DNA from: SbD1 sp049300095
GTDB lineage: Bacteria; Desulfobacterota; Syntrophobacteria; Syntrophobacterales; Syntrophobacteraceae
Length of the DNA stretch: 20,901 nucleotides
Assembly: GCA_049300095.1 (NCBI GenBank)
Contig: JBAQYM010000018.1
Location: 1-20,901 of the forward strand
Direction of reading: 5' to 3'
Numbering within the stretch: position 1 is the first letter of the stretch; every line of letters begins with the position of its first letter. Below the pieces are notes generated by a model. The model worked only from the letters and a program-made list of their open reading frames with translations, made no database searches and was not told the DNA's origin. The translations under genes were made by a program, and so were the position numbers. Below, one piece after another: positions 1-7,607 of this stretch.

Positions 1-164
1 AATGCTGTTGCCTTAACGAATCGCTTGAGCATATTGTCATTTCGACTGGAGGGAGAAATCTCTCGGAGGGAGAAATCTTTCCGTGGTGCGGAACAAACAA
101 GATTTCTCCCTCCGGTCGAAATGACAAAACAGGGTACGTTAACGCTTAAAGCAACAGCATTGGG
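1..164. mobile_element. Family A palindromic (MITE-like) element, copy 1, cut by the window edge
   Basis: The termini are inverted: AATGCTGTTGCCTTAA at 1-16 and its near-complement at 146-161, followed by GGG. Inside is a second inverted pair built on GTCATTTCGAC and GGAGGGAGAAATC, around 38-64 and 110-124. A 17-bp unit starting GGAGGGAGAAATC is duplicated in tandem here but single in the other copy. Almost the whole sequence recurs in reverse orientation at 20034-20183. It has no coding capacity. The left boundary cannot be fixed because it coincides with the window start. Confidence 0.75.
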
Positions 165-468
165 AGCGGGCGGCCCCGTTTTTCGACGCACCTCTATTTC
201 ATGACAAATTTCAGGCAATTGAGATAATAATCACTACTTCTTCAATAGACTTCCCGACCGAAATCGAGTAGTATGAAATCTCCGGCAATGAGGCTCGGCG
301 CGCGAGTGCCTGTCGCTATTCCGCTTCCCATTGGCTCTTACCCCCGCGTTAATCTTCTGTTTCTTTACCACTTCTTTTCTCCTTGCCGCGTGAGTGCCGG
401 ACCTGGTGAACCGGTTTCGGTCTTTTTGTGCAAAGCCGTCGTTTGTCACATACCCGGGGGAGGTGTCC
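165..468. other. Intergenic region upstream of the universal stress protein gene
   Basis: This stretch of about 300 bases has no convincing gene. Short overlapping frames on both strands lack ribosome-binding sites. One weak sigma70-like promoter is noted separately at 219-246. I see no hairpin with a T-run and no recognisable riboswitch. Confidence 0.5.
219..246 (+). promoter_or_regulatory. Possible sigma70-type promoter for the universal stress protein gene
   Basis: TTGAGA (219-224) is followed by a 16-bp spacer and TTCAAT (241-246), in an AT-rich patch about 220 bases before the start codon. The -10 match is only 4 of 6, so this is a weak call. Confidence 0.25.
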
Positions 469-1401
469 ATGAGCGTCGAGCGCAAGCCGGTCCTGTTACC
501 GGTGGACGGGTCCGATCAGTCCATGGAAGTGGTCAGGTATGTTTCCAGGGCCGTAGACCTGTCACGGACCGAAGTGGTCCTTCTTTCGATTATCGACAGG
601 GCGCCCGATATTTTCTGGGACACGGGGCAGGACCCCAAGGTAAACGAACACCTGGAGCACATGAAGACCTGGGATTCCTATCGGGAACAGCGGATGCGGG
701 AGTGCATGGAGGAGTCGTGCAATATCCTGGAGCAGGCCGGGGTGCCCAGGGCCGCCATGACGTGCAACATCAGGAAACGTAACGAAGGAATCGCCAGGGA
801 CATAATCTGTGAGTGCCGGTGCGGCTACAGCGCCGTTGCGATCGGGCGAAACGGCCTGGGCCAGATGAATGAGTCCATGCTCGGGAGCATCGCGGCCAAG
901 GTCTTCATCAATGTGGCGGACGCCCCCGTGTGCCTCCTGGGCGGCAAACCCAAGCCGGGAAAAATCATGATCGGGCTCGACAGCTCCCTGTCCGCAATCC
1001 GGGCCGTGGAATTCGTCGGCCGCATGCTCAACTCCGAAGGGGTCGGCGTAACCCTCACCCATATCATCAGGACCCCGGAAAACCGGATCGGCAAACCCCT
1101 CAGGGCGTCCGACCCCGGCAGGGTGGTCGACGAGCGCGAGGCCGAGATGGGGCCTGTTTTTGAAAAGGCGATCATGAGCCTGAGCGCCGCCGGGTTTGCG
1201 CCGGATAAGATAGAAACCATGATGATCGAGGGCGGCGGCAGCCGCGCGGTGCACCTTTACAACGAGGCCGCAAGCGGGAGATACGGCGCCGTCGTGGTCG
1301 GCCGCAAGGGCGTGAGCGACGTTCAGGAATTCACCATGGGCAAGATGCCCTACAAACTCGGCCAGATTGCGCGCAACGTGGCCCTGTGGCTGGTGCCGTA
1401 G
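469..1401 (+). CDS. Tandem universal stress protein (two UspA domains)
   Basis: This 310-aa protein has two UspA-type alpha/beta domains, roughly residues 5-158 and 163-310. Such proteins are soluble and often bind ATP; no substrate can be inferred. The first domain carries a full G-2X-G-9X-G-S nucleotide signature (G126, G129, G139, S140). The second has G278, G281 and G291 but Lys292 in place of Ser/Thr, so only one site may bind ATP canonically. I start at 469 because GGGGGAGG lies 5 bases upstream. The in-frame ATG at 394 would add 25 residues of non-family sequence and has no comparable ribosome-binding site. It is monocistronic: the next plus-strand gene lies 750 bases away beyond repeats. 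A 7-bp repeat tract begins two bases after the stop. Confidence 0.93.
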   Translation: MSVERKPVLLPVDGSDQSMEVVRYVSRAVDLSRTEVVLLSIIDRAPDIFWDTGQDPKVNEHLEHMKTWDSYREQRMRECMEESCNILEQAGVPRAAMTCNIRKRNEGIARDIICECRCGYSAVAIGRNGLGQMNESMLGSIAAKVFINVADAPVCLLGGKPKPGKIMIGLDSSLSAIRAVEFVGRMLNSEGVGVTLTHIIRTPENRIGKPLRASDPGRVVDEREAEMGPVFEKAIMSLSAAGFAPDKIETMMIEGGGSRAVHLYNEAASGRYGAVVVGRKGVSDVQEFTMGKMPYKLGQIARNVALWLVP

Positions 1402-1403
1402 GC

Positions 1404-1459
1404 GGGTATCGGGTATCGGGTATCCGGTTTCAGATATCCGGTTTCAGATATCCGGTAGC
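1404..1459. repeat. Heptanucleotide-period tract after the stress-protein stop codon
   Basis: Eight consecutive 7-bp units begin two bases after the stop codon: three GGGTATC, then CGGTTTC and AGATATC alternating twice, then CGGTAGC. Nearly all end in TC. The sequence of the unit changes but the 7-bp phase holds throughout. Confidence 0.85.
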
Positions 1460-1508
1460 GGGCGCCGGCGATTAGGCCTGTGGACAAGTGGGACGGGCAA
1501 GGGTGCCA

Positions 1509-1923
1509 GGGGCTGTTGCCGAAATTCACAAAACCGAAGAAACCGAGTTAAAGGCGCACAGGGGACTTCCCTGTCGCCGCGGGAGTATTGCAGTGTCGCC
1601 GTGCCGGTGAGTTAAAGGCGCATAGGGGACTCCCCTCCCTTGGCGGGAGGGGCTGGGGGAGGGGGTTGTCGGCACCTTGAATTCGACACCCTCCCCTAAC
1701 CCCTCCCATCGAAGGGAGGGGGACTTGCGCCCCGCGCAATTGCCGTGTACTCGAATATGTCCTGAATCGAGCGATTCTTTTGCCGATTACGTCGGATCGT
1801 CATTCCGGCGAAAGCCGGAATCCAGGTAACGCCGAGCACCCGCTGGATACCGGCTTTCGCCGGTATGACGCCGTTCCGTGGGGTGAATCGCTCAAATTAG
1901 GTATGTATTTGGGCAACAGCCCT
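1509..1923. repeat. Composite repeat with family B-like termini (415 bp)
   Basis: It begins GGGGCTGTTGCC (1509) and ends GGGCAACAGCCC (1911-1922), the inverted termini of family B, but is twice the usual ~207 bp. It holds a 21-bp direct repeat (GTTAAAGGCGCAYAGGGGACT, about 1547 and 1614), the G/C-rich double palindrome of family B (1629-1726), and a different dispersed repeat at 1799-1869. No flanking 4-bp duplication is seen, so this may be a nested or recombined element rather than a single insertion. Confidence 0.6.
1799..1869. repeat. Dispersed GTCATTCCGGCGAAAGCCGGAAT-type inverted repeat
   Basis: The left arm (1799-1825) begins GTCATTCCGGCGAAAGCC and the right arm (1843-1869) is its imperfect complement, ending CGGTATGAC. 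Each arm is itself palindromic. Repeats of this type are widespread in bacterial intergenic DNA. When read as protein they yield the HSGESRNPG string, a hallmark of spurious N-terminal extensions. Confidence 0.85.
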
Positions 1924-2151
1924 TTTATCTTGCCCACCCTACGTTTACCGTCCGGTGCTTTGGCATCGAAACGGGCCTCCCTTCCACCCGAGTTTGACCG
2001 ATTTTCCCCGTCAATTGATAAATTCTTCTCAAAAACCTCCGTGGATTCACACGCATCCTTGCATCTTCTCCAATTTAATTTTAAGAAAAGCCTGGAAAAG
2101 ACCGTTATTTCATTAAGAATATCCAAACGGGAACCGCCGAAGGAGAGAAAA

Positions 2152-3096
2152 ATGGGCTTTTTTCTCATATCCGCGATGCTTTTTGCGGCCTTGACCCTCG
2201 CGCCGCAACAGGGGCTCGCGGCGGACCGGGAGGTGCACGGGTGTTATCATAAATCCACGGGGATTCTTCGCATTGTCCCCGACGCCGACCGGTGCAGATC
2301 GTGGGAATACCACGTGGCGCTCGGCAAGGCGGGCGATAGGGGCCCCGCCGGCGCTCCCGGAGAGCCCGGCGCGCCGGGACCGTCCGGTCCTCAAGGCCCC
2401 GCGGGACCATCCGGACCAGTCGGACCACCAGGACCAGTCGGACCAGTCGGACCTGCCGGACCACCCGGACCACCCGGACCCGCTGGAGTTGCCGGTCCTC
2501 CCGGCCCTCCCGGACCCCTCGGCCCTCAGGGGCCGCCGGGGCTGGAGTCTCCCAGGAGCATGACTTCCCCACCCGCCGCGCAAACTCCGGCCGCCGGGGT
2601 TGGCGCGGCGGGCCTGTGGTTTCTCGTCTTGATTCCGGCCGTCGCTTCCACCGTTTTTTCCATCGCCGCGATCTGCCTGCTTGTCCTGCTCTACCGGGCG
2701 CTCAACCAGGCTGCCGGCCAGGCCGCGGCTGCCTCGAAGGTCATCGGAGCCGGCTCCGAGCGCCTGGAAAGCATCTGCGAGCGTTCCAACCTGTGGCTTT
2801 TTCACATGATGAAGGAGATGTTGCAGACCGTGCTGTCCCTGGAAAACAGAAAGGGCGCGGCGCGCGGGCGCGCCGAGGACTTCCGGGAAGATGTGAGGAA
2901 GGCGATAAAAGACATTGTCGCCCGGCCCGGGCCCACCACGCTTCGGGACCTGCACTTCATTTTGAGGGACCGGTTCGACGAGGCGGAGATAAGCGATGCG
3001 CTCTCGAAGCTGCGGGATGAAGGAGTAATTACCTGGGAGGGGATCGAGGGCGGCGCCGGCTTTACCACGCCGATCACCCTCGCGGATAGAAAATAG
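2152..3096 (+). CDS. Membrane-anchored collagen-like protein with cytoplasmic winged-helix-like C-terminus
   Basis: This 314-aa protein reads as follows. Residues 1-24 form a signal peptide ending GLAA. Residues 25-60 form a small module with two cysteines (C31, C48), of the kind that precedes collagen repeats in other bacterial proteins. Residues 61-132 are 24 uninterrupted Gly-X-Y triplets rich in Pro. A Pro/Ala linker follows, then a strong transmembrane helix at about 155-184. The tail contains an amphipathic stretch, and its last ~65 residues look like helix-helix-helix-wing (TLRDLHFILRDRF, then ISDALSKLRDEGVITWEG). Predicted topology is collagen stalk outside and tail in the cytoplasm. 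The start follows AAGGAGAG; the longer frame from 1780 only translates dispersed repeats. Function is unknown. The domains are read directly; the winged-helix call is inference. Confidence 0.85.
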   Translation: MGFFLISAMLFAALTLAPQQGLAADREVHGCYHKSTGILRIVPDADRCRSWEYHVALGKAGDRGPAGAPGEPGAPGPSGPQGPAGPSGPVGPPGPVGPVGPAGPPGPPGPAGVAGPPGPPGPLGPQGPPGLESPRSMTSPPAAQTPAAGVGAAGLWFLVLIPAVASTVFSIAAICLLVLLYRALNQAAGQAAAASKVIGAGSERLESICERSNLWLFHMMKEMLQTVLSLENRKGAARGRAEDFREDVRKAIKDIVARPGPTTLRDLHFILRDRFDEAEISDALSKLRDEGVITWEGIEGGAGFTTPITLADRK

Positions 3097-3188
3097 CCGG
3101 GGACATTTAATGCCGATACCGTTCCCTTAAGCCCGATACCGTTCACTTAAGCCGCACGTGGTGGCGATCGTTGTGGGGCAGGCTGGAA

Positions 3189-3395
3189 GGGGCTGTTGCC
3201 CAAATAGAAAAGTTGCGACAAGTGTGGCCAAAACAGGGCGGAGGTCTCCCCTCCCTTGGCGGGAGGGGTTGGGGGAGGGGGTCGTAAGTATTTGAAAATT
3301 CAACACCCTCCCCTAACCCCTCCCATCGCGGGGAGGGGGACTCACGTCCGGCTCAACAGTCGCACAGCTTAAATATTTCTTTGGGCAACAGCCCC
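3189..3395. mobile_element. Family B non-autonomous element, copy with GGAA target duplication
   Basis: A 207-bp element has inverted ends GGGGCTGTTGCCCAAAT (3189) and TTTGGGCAACAGCCCC (ending 3395), and an imperfectly palindromic G/C-rich core. It is flanked on both sides by GGAA (3185-3188 and 3396-3399), consistent with a 4-bp target duplication. It lies between the convergent collagen-like and PEP-synthase-like genes. It has no coding capacity, so mobilisation would need a transposase encoded elsewhere. Confidence 0.75.
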
Positions 3396-3454
3396 GGAAA
3401 GCCCGCCCCACGTCGATGAGTCGCCTCATTCGCCCTGAAGCGGCGGCATTGAGC

Positions 3455-6037
3455 CTACCCCCGGCTGAACGTGTAATTTCCGTTCATGAACTCGTCCACG
3501 TACCAGTCTATCCGGCCTTCGTCGGAGAGCACCATGTCGAGGAGGCGGACCGAGCCCAGGAGCCGCCCGACCATGTCCAGTTTTTCCAGGAGCACGTCGC
3601 ATTCGTATTTCTTGATTTCCCCGCGAACGAAGTCGCCCTTGAGCGTGACCTTGAACCCGAGCCGCTTGAGAATCTTCGAGATGAGGACGGCCCTTCTCGA
3701 CCGCCGCCCGATGTCCGCCGCCCCGCCTTTGAAAGAAAACAGGAGGTAATTGTCGTTCACGTGCGACCCGCAGTATGCGTCGACCACCGTGAAGTGATAT
3801 CCCAGGCGGGAGTTGAAGTTGAGGTAGCCCTCGGAGAGCACCACGTAGCTCGGCCCCCCCATCCTGTCTTCCATCACGGGGTCCTTGAAAAGGGATTCGG
3901 AGAGTATGGACGCGAAGCCCTTCCAGTCCACGTCCACCGGCCCGAACCAGCGCACGTTGGGGTTCGTCATCCCGGTGAGAAGCGCCTTGAAGGGTTTCGA
4001 TGTGACCGCGTCGGGCGCGGCCTCGGCCGCCCCGTCCGCGAGATCGAGTCCGCCGCCCAAGTCCACGGCGAGGATTTTCATGGGCAGGGGGACTCTTATC
4101 CGGATCGCCGAATGTTTGCTCAGCTCGATGTCGTCGCTTATCCGGAACATCTCCCGCATGGACTTTTCATGGGCGAACCGGATCACGTCGTGGAAGGTCT
4201 GGCAGCCCTCGGGCGAGAATGTCTCGCTCTCGGGGTCGAGCAGGTTCAGCACGGCAATTTTCTTGAGGGCCGCGTGGGCGGCCTTGTAGGCGGGGCTGCC
4301 CTTCATCGGGTTTACCGGCCGCTTACGTTCGAGGATGCTTTCCACCCTGCCCTTGAAGACCACGCGGTTGGTGGCGTCGAGGGTTATCTCTTCGCCGTGG
4401 GGGATCACCTGGGTGGCGTTGCCCGTCTCGGCCAGCGTCGGCACCCCGAATTCCCTTGCGACCGAGGCCATGTGGCCCGTAACGCTTCCCACGTCCGTTA
4501 TGATGGCCTGAACGCGGCCGAGCAGGGCCACGTAGCGCGGCGAGGTCTGTTTGGCGACCAGGATCGAGCCTTCGGGGATGTTTAACAGGTTGTGTTCCGA
4601 ATTGAGAACGTAGGCGATCCCGCTGGCCTTGCCGCGCGAGGCGGTCGACCCGCCCTGAAGCAGGACGGGATGTCCCGGAAGACCGTCCCGGAGGCCGTTG
4701 GAATCCTGGGCCGCGGGGTCCTGCACCGCGTCCAGGTTAATGTTGAGCGGGCGCGACTGCACGATGACGATCTTTCCCTCGCGGTCCATCGCCCACTCGA
4801 CATCCTGGGGCAGCCGGAAGTGTTCCTCGAGGATGAACCCGTAATCCACAAGGGTCTTTATCTCGGCCTCACCCAGGCAGGGCGTGCGCCGCAAGTCTTC
4901 GGGGACCGTCTCGTCGATTAGCTCTCCACCCGGTCCCACCACGAGCTTTGTCTGCTTGACGGCGGCCCTGGCGGCAAAGAGGCGCCTCCCGGCCCTGTCC
5001 ACTTCGTAGAAATCCGTCGGGACGGAGCCGTCCACGGCATTGAGTCCGAGGCCCCAGACGGCGTTTATCAGCATCATGTTCCGGCGCGGGTCGTTGGGGT
5101 CTCGCGTGTACAGGACGCCGCTCGCCTCGGCTTCGATCATGACGAGGCACAGCACGCTCATGATGACGTATTCGTCGGGGTAGCCCTTGCTGCGCCGGTA
5201 GTAGACGGCCCTGGGGTTATACGTGCTTGCCAGCACGGTTTTGTAGGCCTGGAGGAGCCCCTCGCGGTCGATCCCCAGGACCGAGGAGTGCTGGCCCGCA
5301 AAGCTTGCTTCCGAATCCTCGCTGGTGGCGCTCGATCTCACCGCCACCCGAATCCCCGGCCCGAGGGCCGCGATCAGCGCGTCCATTTCCCTCAGCAGCG
5401 ACTCTTCCAGTACGGGGGGCAGGGGCGCGTTCAGGATGAGGTCCTGTATCTGCGTGCTGCACTGGAGAAGCCGCGCCGTGTCGTCGATATCGAGCCCCTT
5501 GAGGATTCTTTTCGCCTGTTTGTAGAGCCCGTTCGATTCCATGAAATAGTCATAGGCATACGCGCTGACCGCAAATCCGCGAGGCACCGGCAGGTGTACC
5601 CGGTTGGAGATTTCGCCGATATTGGCCGCCTTTCCGCCCACCTCCGACAACCGCTCCAGGCTCACCTGGCGAAGGGGTATGGTCAGATTCGTTTTTTCCA
5701 CCGTCTTTTTGCGGATCAGCTCCCGAAAAATGCTGTGCCCGATGCGCTCGACGGCCTCGGGAAGCGAGGGGTATTTTCCGCCCGACAGTGCGTCGAGGTC
5801 TTCGGCGATGTCGTAGACATGCGCCATCAGCCGCTCCACCCTGTGTATCACGTAATCGAGGCTGAATGGTTTTGATCCGTAGCACGCCAGTTCCAGGTCG
5901 GTGATGAGTTCCAGGGCCTGGTTGTTGCCCGCCAGCAGGTTTTGGAAGTGCTGGTATTTCTTTTGAAACAGGGCCTTCTCGGCGGAATCGGGCTGGAAAG
6001 CCCTGCCTTTGCGAAAAATATCCAAAAATTTCAGCAT
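3455..6037 (-). CDS. PEP synthase/pyruvate-phosphate dikinase-like protein with atypical C-terminus
   Basis: This 860-aa protein has an N-terminal helical region (1-115), then a PPDK-type ATP-grasp domain (about 119-430) with GGKAANIGE at 134-142 and RSSATSED at 234-241. A swivelling phosphohistidine domain follows (about 485-562), with TGHMASVAREFGVPTL placing the phospho-accepting His at residue 522. The PEP/pyruvate-binding TIM barrel of true PEP synthase (which carries a catalytic Cys) is absent. It is replaced by about 290 residues I do not recognise (570-860). The protein can therefore be expected to move phosphate from ATP to the His, but the acceptor is unknown. The start is supported by AGAAGGT about 6 bases upstream. 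The macrodomain gene ends 92 bases upstream on the same strand, so co-transcription is possible. Confidence 0.88.
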   Translation of the reverse strand: MLKFLDIFRKGRAFQPDSAEKALFQKKYQHFQNLLAGNNQALELITDLELACYGSKPFSLDYVIHRVERLMAHVYDIAEDLDALSGGKYPSLPEAVERIGHSIFRELIRKKTVEKTNLTIPLRQVSLERLSEVGGKAANIGEISNRVHLPVPRGFAVSAYAYDYFMESNGLYKQAKRILKGLDIDDTARLLQCSTQIQDLILNAPLPPVLEESLLREMDALIAALGPGIRVAVRSSATSEDSEASFAGQHSSVLGIDREGLLQAYKTVLASTYNPRAVYYRRSKGYPDEYVIMSVLCLVMIEAEASGVLYTRDPNDPRRNMMLINAVWGLGLNAVDGSVPTDFYEVDRAGRRLFAARAAVKQTKLVVGPGGELIDETVPEDLRRTPCLGEAEIKTLVDYGFILEEHFRLPQDVEWAMDREGKIVIVQSRPLNINLDAVQDPAAQDSNGLRDGLPGHPVLLQGGSTASRGKASGIAYVLNSEHNLLNIPEGSILVAKQTSPRYVALLGRVQAIITDVGSVTGHMASVAREFGVPTLAETGNATQVIPHGEEITLDATNRVVFKGRVESILERKRPVNPMKGSPAYKAAHAALKKIAVLNLLDPESETFSPEGCQTFHDVIRFAHEKSMREMFRISDDIELSKHSAIRIRVPLPMKILAVDLGGGLDLADGAAEAAPDAVTSKPFKALLTGMTNPNVRWFGPVDVDWKGFASILSESLFKDPVMEDRMGGPSYVVLSEGYLNFNSRLGYHFTVVDAYCGSHVNDNYLLFSFKGGAADIGRRSRRAVLISKILKRLGFKVTLKGDFVRGEIKKYECDVLLEKLDMVGRLLGSVRLLDMVLSDEGRIDWYVDEFMNGNYTFSRG

Positions 6038-6129
6038 CTTTTACCTTCTTTGCCGCTATCGATCCAAAATCTAACCATAAATAACATTTGGCGCGCCGCC
6101 TGTTCAAGCCGGGGACGGACTCCCGCTGC

Positions 6130-6660
6130 TTATTCGGGCAGGGATACGAGCGTGCTTTCAAAAAGTTCGAGGTCGCCCTTGGTCCAGAGACAAAATATCA
6201 CTTCGACCAGACTCGTTTCCTTGTCCCTCAGGAAATCGCGAGCCGTCGTGAGCATAATCTTGGCGCAACGGTCGATGGGAAAGCCAAAAATCCCGGTGCT
6301 GATGGCCGGAAAGGCGATGGTCCCGAGCCCCTTTTTCGTCGCGATATCGAGGCTGTTCAGGGTGGCGTTGCGAAGCTTTTCGTCCTCGTTTCCCTCACCA
6401 TAGACGGGTCCGACCGCGTGGATGACGTGGGAAGCCTTCAAGTTGCCGCCACCCGTGATCGCCGCTTCGCCCACCTTGATCCGGCCGATCCGGTTGCATT
6501 CCTCCTGGATACTCGGACCGCCCTTCATGCGGATGGCCCCCGCCACCCCGCCTCCGAGCTGGAGGCCCGCATTGGCGGCGTTTACCACGGCGTCCACCGC
6601 CAGTTCCGTCAAATCTCCCCGCACAAGGGTAATCTTCTTGCCGTTGACGATCTTCTCCAT
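6130..6660 (-). CDS. Macrodomain protein (ADP-ribose binding, Af1521-like)
   Basis: This 176-aa protein is a single macrodomain. Ligand-loop motifs are GDLTELAVDAVVNAAN (15-30), GGGVAGAI (36-43) and AISTGIFGFP (119-128). Macrodomains bind ADP-ribose and many remove it from proteins, nucleic acids or O-acetyl-ADP-ribose. In MacroD/YmdB-type hydrolases the second loop usually reads GGGVDGAI with a catalytic Asp; here that residue is Ala40, as in Af1521-like members. Binding is therefore safer to predict than MacroD-type catalysis. The start is chosen at 6660 because CGAGGAGAG precedes it; the 338-aa upstream extension is translation of the 7-bp repeat array. It may form an operon with the PEP-synthase-like gene downstream. 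Confidence 0.9.
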   Translation of the reverse strand: MEKIVNGKKITLVRGDLTELAVDAVVNAANAGLQLGGGVAGAIRMKGGPSIQEECNRIGRIKVGEAAITGGGNLKASHVIHAVGPVYGEGNEDEKLRNATLNSLDIATKKGLGTIAFPAISTGIFGFPIDRCAKIMLTTARDFLRDKETSLVEVIFCLWTKGDLELFESTLVSLPE

Positions 6661-6754
6661 TTCTCTCCTCCTCGAAAAAGGGCCGGGATCAACTCTGACA
6701 ACCGGGAGCGACACATCGAATGGTAAGATGATCCGGGCTGAAATGCAATCGAGC

Positions 6755-7067
6755 AGTGAAGAGTGCAGTGAAGAGTGCAGGGTGAAGGGTGAAGGGTGAA
6801 GAGTGCAGGGTGCAGGGTGAAGAGTGCAGGGTGCAGGGTGCAGGGTGCAGGGTGAAGAGTGAAGAGTGAAGGGTGAAGGGTGCAGAGTGAAGGGTGAAGA
6901 GTGAAGGGTGAAGAGTGAAGGGTGAAGAGTGAAGGGTGAAGAGTGAAGGGTGAAGAGTGAAGGGTGAAGAGTGAAGAGTGAAGAGTGAAGAGTGAAGAGT
7001 GAAGGGTGAAGGGTGAAGGGTGAAGGGTGAAGGGTGAAGGGTGAAGGGTGAAGGGTGCAGAGTGAGC
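6755..7067. repeat. Large heptanucleotide array (GTGAAGG/GTGAAGA/GTGCAGG variants)
   Basis: About 44 units of 7 bp, consensus RGTGMAG with R and M varying between units. After one 5-bp irregularity at 6769-6773, the phase is kept for 42 units from 6774 to 7067. It lies about 95 bases upstream of the macrodomain start codon and is non-coding. On the minus strand it translates in all frames to THP/TLH-rich low-complexity peptides, which should not be annotated. Confidence 0.95.
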
Positions 7068-7090
7068 GGTCAATGAACGATCCCATCCTC

Positions 7091-7128
7091 TTCCGGCAGT
7101 CCGGGCGGGGATCAACCCCGCCCCTACG
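7091..7128 (-). repeat. Family C 38-bp repeat, intact unit (inverted)
   Basis: The reverse complement is identical over 38 bp to 7435-7472. The core is GTAGGGGCGGGGTTGATCC, itself a palindrome-like G/C hairpin, with the tail GGACTGCCGGAA. Confidence 0.85.
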
Positions 7129-7160
7129 TTCAAACGGTGGCGTCATGGCCGCCGCAAATG

Positions 7161-7177
7161 CGTAGGGGCGGGATTGA
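7161..7177 (+). repeat. Left half of a family C unit abutting element B
   Basis: CGTAGGGGCGGGATTGA matches the first 17 bases of the family C unit with one change, and ends exactly where the B-type terminus starts. A matching half in inverted orientation (CTCAACCCCGCCCCTGCG, 7385-7402) lies on the other side. Confidence 0.6.
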
Positions 7178-7384
7178 CGGGCTGCTGCCCAAATTCAAAA
7201 GTTGCGGCAGGTGTGGTCAAAACAGGGCGGAGGTCTCCCCTCCCTTGGCGGGAGGGGCTGGGGGAGGGGGTCGTAAGTACTTGAACATTCAACACCCTCC
7301 CCTAACCCCTCCCATCGCGGGGAGGGGGACTCACGTCCGGCTCGACAGTCGCGCAACTTGAATATTTCTTTGGGCAACAGCCCT
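7178..7384. mobile_element. Family B non-autonomous element, copy without a clear target duplication
   Basis: 207 bp, the same length and core as the 3189 copy. The ends are CGGGCTGCTGCCCAAAT and TTTGGGCAACAGCCCT, each with small changes from the consensus. The left flank ends TTGA; the right flank is CTCA, part of an inverted half family C unit. The duplication expected from simple insertion is therefore missing, suggesting later recombination between flanking repeats. Confidence 0.7.
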
Positions 7385-7434
7385 CTCAACCCCGCCCCTG
7401 CGTCCATAGGACGGCATCAGACCCTCCTTTAATC

Positions 7435-7472
7435 CGTAGGGGCGGGGTTGATCCCCGCCCGGACTGCCGGAA
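7435..7472 (+). repeat. Family C 38-bp repeat, intact unit (empty site)
   Basis: This is the perfect inverted partner of 7091-7128. It reads CGTAGGGGCGGGG-TTGA-TCCCCGCCCGGA and so shows the uninterrupted state of the site that carries a B element at 13856-14063. Confidence 0.85.
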
Positions 7473-7607
7473 TGGGAAGGGTCTACCGTCTCGAACGTAT
7501 TGGGATTGAATCCGCACCCGAGGAAGGACCCGTGGTTTGGGCATCAACCCGGCGAGGGAGACCCCGCATGGGGTTTCGAGTCCGCACCCCGGCACTCACC
7601 CCGGCAC

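Noticed and set aside
394..468. Upstream start of the stress protein
   Set aside because: The 25 extra residues do not resemble the UspA fold, while the start at 469 has GGGGGAGG at proper spacing.
1780..2151. N-terminal extension of the collagen-like gene to 438 aa
   Set aside because: It translates the dispersed GTCATTCCGGCG repeat (HSGESRNPG signature). The ATG at 2152 has a good ribosome-binding site and opens a signal peptide.
3416..4585. 389-aa plus-strand frame opposite the PEP-synthase-like gene
   Set aside because: It is antisense to a gene with clear family motifs; high GC keeps the opposite strand open. No recognisable domain.
6661..7146. Long frames rich in TLHPSPFTLH-type repeats upstream of the macrodomain
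   Set aside because: They are translations of the 7-bp array, open in every frame because the unit yields no stop on that strand. There is no ribosome-binding site.
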